Position numbers and translations under genes: made by a program | Part shown: positions 57,686-64,000 of the stretch, in pieces | Numbering within the stretch: position 1 is the first letter of the stretch | How the letters are laid out: every line of letters begins with the position of its first letter | The notes under the pieces: model-generated | Databases searched by the model: none | What the model was told of the DNA's origin: nothing | The model's input: only the letters and a program-made list of their open reading frames with translations | Source: CBDBUR01 sp965209065 | GTDB lineage: Bacteria > Pseudomonadota > Alphaproteobacteria > JAPOUT01 > G958296285 | Direction: 5' to 3' | Length of the DNA: 64,000 nt | Assembly: GCA_965209065.1 (NCBI GenBank) | Contig: OZ242373.1 | Coordinates: 310,001 to 374,000 of the forward strand

Positions 57686-58711
57686 ATGGAGAAGATGCCT
57701 GAAAAAATTATAAAAATCAAGCCTTTTTTAGCTCGCTGGAGGCTTTTTGCCCTGAAAGCTGGGAAGGCGGGGCGAGCGGGGATAGCTAGTGTCCTTATCG
57801 GGAGTGTGCTTTTGGTGGGAAAGCCCGCTCACAGCGATAAAACCCCTTCACCGCCGCCATTGGTAGAGGGGGAGAATCTGCAGAAAGAGCATGAGAGATT
57901 CGTTATTACAAAAAGGGGGGACCATATCGTGATTAAGACGCAAGTGAATGAGATTGATTTGCGTCCTGTGCTGAGCGCTCTTTTTCAAGGCGCGAGAGAG
58001 GAGGGCAAGGCGCGCGAAGCACCGCAAGCACCGGCGCCAAAAAAGCCAGAGGAAACACAAGAGGCGGAGCAGGGGAAATTACGAATTTTAGATGTGGATA
58101 TTGATATTAAAAAAATGCTTCTGCTGCATGATGTGACGATTGAAAATGGTAAAAGTTTTTTTGTCTATCAAGATAATCGAGGTGGCGATGATGACGCAAA
58201 CCTGCTGTCGTTCGTTGATGACTTGTCGGGTAGAACGCAAAAAAAAATATTGTTTGGAATGCAGAATTTAGATTTTAACGGAGCGCTCAACAACCGAGGC
58301 TACTTAACGCCTATTCGTATAAGAATAGCGCCACTGAATGAAAAAACAAAAAGTATTCTTGTCCGCTCTAGTGATGCAAATGGAATGATGAAAGTGATTG
58401 GCTTCACGCAATTTGAGGGCGAGCAGTATGTTCTGTCGGCACAATGGACGCAAGGTGAGACAAAAGAAAAATGGTCGGTTGAGGGCTGGATAGAGCTTAA
58501 AGATTTTTATGTTAATCAACCACCTCTAACGGTGCGTTTCATTGGTGCTTTCTTTTCCTTCAGTGGTTTTTTCAGTGCGCTAACGGGAGAAAAAGTTTTT
58601 TTTAGAAAAATGAAATTCTTTTTTAACGCAACCAATGAGAAAGCGAATATTGAATGCAGAATCTTTTTTGGTGATACGAATTCTGTATCTTGTGGGAGCT
58701 TTGACTTATAA
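57686..58711 (+). CDS. Short AsmA/YhdP-like protein, probably reduced
   Basis: A 341-residue exported or membrane-anchored protein with a hydrophobic segment (about 27-45), an Ala/Pro/Glu-rich stretch (about 105-130) and a C-terminal region whose pattern (RSSDANGMMKVIG, GWIELKDFYVNQPPL, FFSALTGEKVFF) resembles the C-terminal part of AsmA/YhdP (DUF3971) proteins, which are usually over 1000 residues and span the periplasm. The sequence stops where those proteins would continue to their last strands. The similarity is my reading, not a search. The start may be ATG 57686 or 57695 (GGAG upstream). Confidence 0.55.
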   Translation: MEKMPEKIIKIKPFLARWRLFALKAGKAGRAGIASVLIGSVLLVGKPAHSDKTPSPPPLVEGENLQKEHERFVITKRGDHIVIKTQVNEIDLRPVLSALFQGAREEGKAREAPQAPAPKKPEETQEAEQGKLRILDVDIDIKKMLLLHDVTIENGKSFFVYQDNRGGDDDANLLSFVDDLSGRTQKKILFGMQNLDFNGALNNRGYLTPIRIRIAPLNEKTKSILVRSSDANGMMKVIGFTQFEGEQYVLSAQWTQGETKEKWSVEGWIELKDFYVNQPPLTVRFIGAFFSFSGFFSALTGEKVFFRKMKFFFNATNEKANIECRIFFGDTNSVSCGSFDL

Positions 58712-58719
58712 AGGCTTTA

Positions 58720-59976
58720 TTATTTTATTTTAAGTAAGGCAACGTTTTTCTTACCAAGCGCTAGTTTGATAACACCCCGGTTTATATCTTTTTGAGTTAA
58801 GATGGTTTTTTCATCTTCAACCAACACATCATTGACTTTAACCGCCCGCCCGCGCACTTGTCGGCGCGCTTCACTATTAGAGGCAGCCAGTCGGGTTAGC
58901 ACGAAAGCCTCTAGTAAGCCGATGCCTTTTTTGAGTTGCGCCGCTTCAAGTTGCCAGCTTGGAATGTTTTCATCAATCGCGCCTTCCTCAAAAGTTTTGC
59001 TTGCCGCTGTGCTTGCCTCGGCGGCGGCGGCTTGACCATGGGCGAGCGCGGTTGCTTCGTTGGCTAATACTTTTTTTGCTTCGTTGATTTCTTCGCCTTC
59101 TAATGCTTCTAACCGCTTAATTTCGCCTAAAGACAGGTCTGTGAAGATGCGCAAGAATTTAGCCACGTCACCATCTTTGGTGTTGCGCCAGAACTGCCAG
59201 TAATGATAGGGCGACAAACTATAATCAGGTTGTGTTGCGTCATCATTGAGCCAAACTGCGCCGTCCGCGGTTTTACCCATTTTGCTTCCGTCTTGCGTGG
59301 TGATGAGCGGCATGGTCAGCGCGAATGTTTCGCCTAGCCCAGCGCGCCGCGCGAGCTCTATGCCGTTGATGATATTGCCCCACTGATCACTGCCGCCCAT
59401 CTGCAGGCGGCAATTATATTCTTGCGCGAGATGTAAAAAGTCAAAGGCTTGAACCACCATATAGTTGAACTCAATGAAAGATAGAGGCTGCTCGCGCTCT
59501 AGCCTCAGCTGCACCGAATCCATCGTCAGCATTCGATTGACCGAGAAATGTTTGCCGATGTCGCGTAAGAACTCAATATAGTTTAAGTCTTTCAGCCAGT
59601 CGTAATTATTGACGATGATTGTTTGCTTCAAGTCCAAAAATTTGCCAAACACGCGTGTGATAGATTGGATATTTTCCTCGATTTTATTTTCGTCAAGGAT
59701 TTCGCGTTTATCGGTTTTGCCTGAGGGGTCGCCGATACGCGTTGTGCCGCCGCCGATAACCACAATCGGCTCATAGCCTGCCTGCTGAAAACGCCGAAGC
59801 GTCATAATAGGCAGCAAGTTGCCGATGTGAAGGCTCGGGGCGGTGCAATCAAACCCGATATAAGCTCGCGGTTTTTGCGCCGAAAGATAGGCTTCCAGCC
59901 CCGCAGCATTAGAGCACTGCTCGATGAGACCGCGCTCATCAAGGGTCTGTAGAAATGGGTTCTTAAATTTCGTCAT
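58720..59976 (-). CDS. tyrS: Tyrosyl-tRNA synthetase (TyrS)
   Basis: A 418-residue class I synthetase with the HIGN version of the HIGH motif (SLHIGNLLP, about 51-59), Tyr-binding GGSDQWGN, the KMSKS-type GSKMGKTADG and a C-terminal S4 RNA-binding domain (about 345-418, RQVRGRAVKVNDVLVEDE). The ATG at 59976 is preferred; 59991 is the alternative. No strong Shine-Dalgarno is visible. Only 30 bp separate it from the divergent dusA. Confidence 0.95.
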   Translation of the reverse strand: MTKFKNPFLQTLDERGLIEQCSNAAGLEAYLSAQKPRAYIGFDCTAPSLHIGNLLPIMTLRRFQQAGYEPIVVIGGGTTRIGDPSGKTDKREILDENKIEENIQSITRVFGKFLDLKQTIIVNNYDWLKDLNYIEFLRDIGKHFSVNRMLTMDSVQLRLEREQPLSFIEFNYMVVQAFDFLHLAQEYNCRLQMGGSDQWGNIINGIELARRAGLGETFALTMPLITTQDGSKMGKTADGAVWLNDDATQPDYSLSPYHYWQFWRNTKDGDVAKFLRIFTDLSLGEIKRLEALEGEEINEAKKVLANEATALAHGQAAAAEASTAASKTFEEGAIDENIPSWQLEAAQLKKGIGLLEAFVLTRLAASNSEARRQVRGRAVKVNDVLVEDEKTILTQKDINRGVIKLALGKKNVALLKIK

Positions 59977-60006
59977 AAGAGATATAAGCATATATTATAT
60001 TAAGCG

Positions 60007-60951
60007 ATGAATAAAACCATACATATTGCGCCGATGATGGGCTGGACGGATAGGCACGGCTTATACTTGATGAGGCTTCTGTCGTCTCGGCTTGGCTTGT
60101 GGAGCGAGATGAAGGTTGCCGATGCGGTGCTTTACGGCAAGGCGGAGGTTATCTTGGCGGAGGCTGCGCCTGATATTACGTTGCAGCTCGGCGGTTGCGA
60201 GGCGGGTGCGCTTGCGCGCGCGGCGCGCAAGGGAGAGGCGGCTGGTTTTGGTGCTATCAATTTGAATATGGGTTGTCCTTCGTGTCGTGTTGGCGCGGGC
60301 GGCTTCGGTGCGAAAATGATGTTGGATATTGATAATGCCGCGCGTTGTCTTGCTGCGATGAAAGAGGCGGTGGCGATTCCGCTGAGCGTTAAGTGTCGTC
60401 TCGCGGTTGATGAGCAAGAGGCGAGTGAAGTTTTACCGCGCTTGTTAGAAAAGCTTTCTGCTGAGGGCGTGAGCGATTTTGTTATTCACGCGCGCAAGGC
60501 TTGGCTGAAAGGTTTGTCGCCGCGACAAAACCGCACCTTGCCGCCGCTAGAGTATGGGCTTGTGTATAAAATGAAAGAGGATTACCCGCACTTGAATATC
60601 ATTATCAACGGAGGCATCACGGAGCTGGAGCAAGTGCCAGCGCATTTACAAAAAACCGATGGCGTGATGATTGGCAGGGCGGCTTTCGCCAATCCTTTTA
60701 TGCTGACCGCGCTAAACGACAACCCGCCGAGTCGCCAAGCGGTGTTAGAGCAATGGACGCACTATGCGTTACGTCAGGGGTTAAAGCCGAGCCACTTAAC
60801 GCATTATGTTTCGGGCTTGTGGCGCGCGCAACGCGGGGCTGCTTATTTTCGCCGAAAGCTCAATGGGCTTAAAGAGCTCACCGAGCAAAGCGCGCAAGAG
60901 CTATTAGACTTCACGCGCACAGGCTACCAGCAGTATGAACACACTGCTTGA
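60007..60951 (+). CDS. dusA: tRNA-dihydrouridine(20/20a) synthase DusA
   Basis: A 314-residue flavoenzyme that reduces uridines in the tRNA D-loop. The TIM barrel contains IAPMMGWTDRH (start of FMN site), MGCPSCRVGAGGFGA with the catalytic Cys, and the DusA-specific HARKAWLKGLSPRQNR. A helical C-terminal domain follows. The tauE-like gene starts 17 nt before its end. Confidence 0.94.
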   Translation: MNKTIHIAPMMGWTDRHGLYLMRLLSSRLGLWSEMKVADAVLYGKAEVILAEAAPDITLQLGGCEAGALARAARKGEAAGFGAINLNMGCPSCRVGAGGFGAKMMLDIDNAARCLAAMKEAVAIPLSVKCRLAVDEQEASEVLPRLLEKLSAEGVSDFVIHARKAWLKGLSPRQNRTLPPLEYGLVYKMKEDYPHLNIIINGGITELEQVPAHLQKTDGVMIGRAAFANPFMLTALNDNPPSRQAVLEQWTHYALRQGLKPSHLTHYVSGLWRAQRGAAYFRRKLNGLKELTEQSAQELLDFTRTGYQQYEHTA

Positions 60952-61816
60952 ACTTTTGGCTGAACCATTGCTTATTGAGCTTTTGCTTTTGGTTGCGGCG
61001 ACCGGTGCGCTTGCGGGATTCTTGTCGGGTGTGTTGGGTGTTGGCGGGGGCGTGGTTATTGTTCCGGTGCTTTATTATATTTTTATCAGCTTGGGGTTTT
61101 CTATCGATGTTTCTTTACACACCGCACTCGGCACTTCTTTAGCGACAATTATTATAACGCAAGGGCGTTCGGCTTTATCGCACCGCGCGCGTGGTTCGTT
61201 CAATGGGCAAGTGTTGCGTATGTGGGCGGTGCCGCTAACGCTCGGTGCTTTGAGCGGCGGTATGATAGCGGGATTTGTTTCGGGTAAGACGCTTGCATTC
61301 ATTTTTGCGAGCGGCATTTCTTTGGTCGCGCTCGTTATGATTTATCGCGCGCGGCTTGACTCTTCTGCGCGCGCTCTTGAGACAAGAGGCTTTGCGCTTG
61401 CTTCGCCGATGCGCTACCCGACAGCGTTTTTGTCGGGGCTTTTCTCGGCGATAACCGGCATCGGCGGAGGGACTTTTAACGTTTCCGCTTTAACCTTAAT
61501 GTTTCGCCTCAACATTCGCGAAAGCATTGGGACATCATCGGCACTTGGCGTTTTGATTGGGGTTTGCGGCACATTTATGTTTATCTTGGGGGGTATGTTT
61601 ATTTTAGGCGGGATAGAAAAGCAAAACCTCATTCCCTATTCTTTGGGTTATATTCACTTGCCTTCTGCGGTTTTGGTGGTTTTGTTTTCTATTTTGACCG
61701 CGCCTTTGGGCGTTGCTTTTTCGCACAAGATAGAGCAACGCCAGCTACAAATTTTCTTTGCTTTAATGCTCTTGGCGGCGGCGGTTAAAATGTTTTATGA
61801 GGGGTGGCAGGCGTGA
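60935..61816 (+). CDS. TauE/SafE family sulfite-type membrane permease
   Basis: A 293-residue polytopic membrane protein with the two internally similar halves of TauE/SafE exporters, each with a glycine-rich motif (GVLGVGGGVVIVP at about 33-45; AITGIGGGTFNV at about 172-183). Members export sulfite or sulfoacetate or are unassigned. It overlaps dusA by 17 nt. The uroporphyrinogen-III methyltransferase further on makes the sirohaem precursor of sulfite reductase, so a sulfur link is possible but unproven. Confidence 0.88.
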   Translation: MNTLLELLAEPLLIELLLLVAATGALAGFLSGVLGVGGGVVIVPVLYYIFISLGFSIDVSLHTALGTSLATIIITQGRSALSHRARGSFNGQVLRMWAVPLTLGALSGGMIAGFVSGKTLAFIFASGISLVALVMIYRARLDSSARALETRGFALASPMRYPTAFLSGLFSAITGIGGGTFNVSALTLMFRLNIRESIGTSSALGVLIGVCGTFMFILGGMFILGGIEKQNLIPYSLGYIHLPSAVLVVLFSILTAPLGVAFSHKIEQRQLQIFFALMLLAAAVKMFYEGWQA

Positions 61817-61826
61817 TAAATATAAT

Positions 61827-63254
61827 TTATATTTTTTGGTCGTAAGCGCCTACTTCTTCCATTGTGCTTAATGTTTTGTTGAGCTCATCAAACAGGGCTT
61901 TCATATCCGCCGCCGAGCGCGTGCTTTCAACCACCACGACAAGGCTAGGCACATTAGAAGAAGCGCGCACCAAAAGCCAACTGCCATCGTCCAACGTAAG
62001 CCGCAAGCCATTCACGCAAAGACGCTCGGTTATTTTTCTGCCCAAAATGTTGTCGCGCTCTTTGTAGTGAGCAATCACTTTCTCCACCGCCGCATATTTT
62101 TTTTCGTCCGCACAAGTCGGCGCCATTGTCGGAGAAATAAAACTTTGCGGCAAGGTGCTATAAATTTTGCTTAAAGCGCGCCCGCTCTTTGCGACCAAAG
62201 CGCAAACCAAAAGCCCCGACAGCAAGCCGTCATCATAACCCCTGCCAACAGGAGGCGCGAAAAAGAAATGCCCGCTTTTTTCAAAACCGGCAAGCGCACC
62301 GCTTTCATTCAGCTTGCGCTTCATATAGGAATGTCCGGTCTTCCAGTAAAAAGTCGAAGCCTCGTTTTGCTTGAGCTCAGGGTCGGTGGCGAACAGCCCG
62401 GTCGATTTCACATCAGCAATAAACTGACTCTTCTTATTCTCCGCCGATAAATGCCGCGCAACAAGCACGCCCATCTTGTCAGCAGAAATAACCTCGCCCG
62501 TGTTATCAACGAAACCGCAGCGGTCGCCATCGCCATCAAAAGCCAGCCCGATATCCGCCTTATGCTCGCGCACGTGGGCGGCAAGCTCGTTCATCATTTT
62601 CATATTCTCAGGGTTGGGCGTGTAGTGCGGGAAGCTCCAGTCGAGCTCGCAGTGGAGCGGAATCACCTCACAGCCCGCGCCCTCGAATACACGCGGCGCA
62701 AACTTGCCCGCCGTTCCATTGCCGCAAGCCAAAACCACACGCAACCCTCTAGCTAGGGAAACAGAGGCAATCAAATCCTCAATATATTTTTCTTGAATAG
62801 AATCTATTGTTTCAAGCGAACCGCCAGATAAAGGCTTGGCTTCGCCATTAAGCGCAATCTGTTTGAGCCGCGCCATCTCTTGAGGACCGAAAGTCATCGG
62901 CGCGACACAGCCCATTTTCACGCCGGTCCAGCCGTTTTCATTATGGCTTGCGGTCACCATTGCCACGGCGGGAATGCCCAAAATGCTCTGCGCGAAATAG
63001 GCAGTAGGCGAAAGACATAATCCAATATCGATGACGCTCTGCCCGCTTTCTACCAGCCCGTCGGTCATCGCCTGCTTCACGGCTTGAGAATAGGAGCGGT
63101 AATCATTGCCGACAATAATCTTGCCGCTCGTGCCGCGCTCGTTGAGGTAAGTGCCCAAAGCCAACCCAAGCCGATGCATACCCTCATCATCTATCTGTTG
63201 AGGATAGAGCCACCGCGCGTCATACTCGCGAAAGCCGCTCGGTTCTAATTTCAT
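61827..63254 (-). CDS. Phosphomannomutase/phosphoglucomutase
   Basis: A 475-residue alpha-D-phosphohexomutase. The serine loop is TASHNENGW (about 100-108), the metal loop DGDGDR (about 239-244), the sugar-binding loop GFEKSGHFF (about 320-328) and the phosphate-binding VRASSNVPS in domain 4. It would interconvert mannose- or glucose-1- and 6-phosphates for LPS and exopolysaccharide precursors. The ATG at 63254 has GGAGCAG nearby. It is divergent from the methyltransferase gene. Confidence 0.92.
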   Translation of the reverse strand: MKLEPSGFREYDARWLYPQQIDDEGMHRLGLALGTYLNERGTSGKIIVGNDYRSYSQAVKQAMTDGLVESGQSVIDIGLCLSPTAYFAQSILGIPAVAMVTASHNENGWTGVKMGCVAPMTFGPQEMARLKQIALNGEAKPLSGGSLETIDSIQEKYIEDLIASVSLARGLRVVLACGNGTAGKFAPRVFEGAGCEVIPLHCELDWSFPHYTPNPENMKMMNELAAHVREHKADIGLAFDGDGDRCGFVDNTGEVISADKMGVLVARHLSAENKKSQFIADVKSTGLFATDPELKQNEASTFYWKTGHSYMKRKLNESGALAGFEKSGHFFFAPPVGRGYDDGLLSGLLVCALVAKSGRALSKIYSTLPQSFISPTMAPTCADEKKYAAVEKVIAHYKERDNILGRKITERLCVNGLRLTLDDGSWLLVRASSNVPSLVVVVESTRSAADMKALFDELNKTLSTMEEVGAYDQKI

Positions 63255-63300
63255 TTCTGCTCCTGCTGCTTATATGGTTTATATTATAAATATGGTCGAG

Positions 63301-64000
63301 ATGGAGAAAAATATATTGAGTCGCTTTGCGAATTTGTCGGTAGAAATGTCTCTGCCGCAGATGAAAGCGGGCGAGGTTTGGATTGTCGGTGCGGGACCGG
63401 GGGAGCTGGGCTTGCTTTCTCTGCACGGGCTGAACGCCTTACAGCAAGCGGATATTGTGCTACACGATTCTCTCGTTTCGCCTTCGCTGCTTGCGCTGGC
63501 GGGCGATGCGCAGACGGAATATGTCGGCAAGCGCGCGGGTGCGGGACGCTCTGGCGCGAGCAGGAAGCAGACGGATATTTCTCAGCGGCTGATAGAGTTA
63601 TCGCGTGCGGGCAAGAAGGTTGTGCGCTTGAAGGGCGGCGACCCCGGCATTTTCGGTCGCAGCGGGGAGGAGGCGCATGCGCTTGCGGGCGCGGGTGTTT
63701 CCTTTCGGGTATTTGCGGGGGTGAGTGCGGCATTAGCGGCGGCGCATGCGGCGGAGGTTTCTCTCACGCACCGCGAGCGCAATCATTCGGTGTCGTTTAT
63801 CACCGGGCACGATGCGGGGCTGATAAACTGGCAGGCTCTGTGCGATGGAGCGAGGACGCTGGTTATCTATATGCCTCAAGATTACGCGGCGATACAGGCG
63901 CGGTTGTTGGGCGCGGGTCGTGCGCCGAGCGAGTCTATTGTTATTGTGAGCCATGCGGGTTTAGCACCGAAAGAGGCAATTATCAAAACGACTCTTAGCG
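63301..64000 (+). CDS. cobA: Uroporphyrinogen-III C-methyltransferase (SUMT), 5' part
   Basis: Partial: the frame is open from 63292 to the window end (more than 230 codons). It methylates uroporphyrinogen III twice to precorrin-2 for sirohaem or cobalamin. Motifs are VGAGPGELGLLSLHGL (N-terminal SAM loop), LHDSLVS, VGKRAG, VRLKGGDPGIFGRSGEE and VSFITGH. Start candidates are ATG 63292, 63301 and 63361; conservation begins at 63361, so earlier starts would add about 20 residues. No CysG N-terminal dehydrogenase part is present upstream, so it is the stand-alone SUMT type. It is divergent from the mutase with a gap of about 46 bp. Confidence 0.9.
   Translation, partial: MEKNILSRFANLSVEMSLPQMKAGEVWIVGAGPGELGLLSLHGLNALQQADIVLHDSLVSPSLLALAGDAQTEYVGKRAGAGRSGASRKQTDISQRLIELSRAGKKVVRLKGGDPGIFGRSGEEAHALAGAGVSFRVFAGVSAALAAAHAAEVSLTHRERNHSVSFITGHDAGLINWQALCDGARTLVIYMPQDYAAIQARLLGAGRAPSESIVIVSHAGLAPKEAIIKTTLS

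Noticed and set aside
63378..63998. Long cysteine/glycine-rich ORF in the last 600 bp
   Set aside because: It is a shifted-frame shadow of the uroporphyrinogen methyltransferase, whose frame carries all family motifs.

Overview
The window reads as one contiguous piece of a compact alphaproteobacterial chromosome with close to balanced base composition. The assignment rests on gene content and order: lptF-lptG-lptD-surA-pdxA-rsmA; rpsF-rpsR-rplI-dnaB-alr and radA-cvpA-purF; NDUFA12 (the complex I accessory subunit shared with mitochondria) next to mlaD, a DUF2155 gene and aat; a DnaA-related HdaA; a bactofilin paired with an M23 peptidase. Start codons of divergent genes are often only 19-70 bp apart, operon genes overlap by 1-20 nt, and four convergent pairs overlap at their 3' ends. 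The lineage within Alphaproteobacteria cannot be fixed from this sequence alone; a streamlined (for example marine SAR116-like) organism is only a guess.

Layout. 0.1-2.4 kb: iron-type alcohol dehydrogenase and an M48 peptidase, divergent. 2.3-9.7 kb (minus): the LPS-transport/outer-membrane-folding operon lptFGD-surA-pdxA-rsmA. 9.8-11.7 kb: pepA and ndk. 11.75-16.3 kb: purM, divergent from a DUF2066 protein, a CDP-alcohol phosphatidyltransferase, a PerM-like permease and hdaA. 16.3-19.3 kb: rnd and aspS. 19.3-20.6 kb: a conspicuously AT-rich accessory patch with three small three-helix membrane proteins of unknown function. 20.7-27.6 kb: guaB, a TPR protein, guaA, a YfgM-like protein, bamB and der. 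27.5-37.4 kb (minus): rpsF-rpsR-rplI-dnaB-alr-mlaE-mlaF-radA-cvpA-purF and a short-chain dehydrogenase. 37.5-39.2 kb: fabD-fabG. 39.2-44.0 kb (minus): a MotB-like/ExbB-like envelope pair, a small OmpA-like protein, suhB and efp, interrupted by a plus-strand DNA methyltransferase fused to an HNH nuclease. 44.1-50.3 kb: NDUFA12, mlaD and the DUF2155 gene, facing aat, dsbA, a BepA-like protease and RNase E. 50.6-57.6 kb: amidase, PBP1A and prfB (with its programmed +1 frameshift), facing bactofilin and M23 peptidase. 57.7-64 kb: a short AsmA-like protein, tyrS, dusA, a TauE/SafE permease, a phosphohexomutase and the start of a uroporphyrinogen-III methyltransferase cut by the window end.

Functionally the window is dominated by envelope biogenesis (LptD/F/G, SurA, BamB, BepA, MlaD/E/F, PBP1A, AmiC, M23, bactofilin, Alr), translation (bS6, bS18, bL9, AspRS, TyrRS, EF-P, RF2, DusA, RsmA, Der, Aat), purine synthesis (PurM, PurF, GuaA, GuaB) and replication (DnaB, HdaA). 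No tRNA, rRNA, CRISPR array, insertion sequence or prophage was recognised.

The least explained elements are the AT-rich membrane-protein trio (19.4-20.6 kb), the methyltransferase-HNH fusion (41.1-42.3 kb), the low-complexity tails on three ribosomal proteins, including a 15-nt tandem array inside rpsR, and many short tandem duplications in the window, one of which triplicates a gene's last 24 nt including its stop codon. A recurrent extended -10 element (TGCTATA followed by A or T) marks many promoters, and several sit so close to the start codon that the mRNA may be leaderless.
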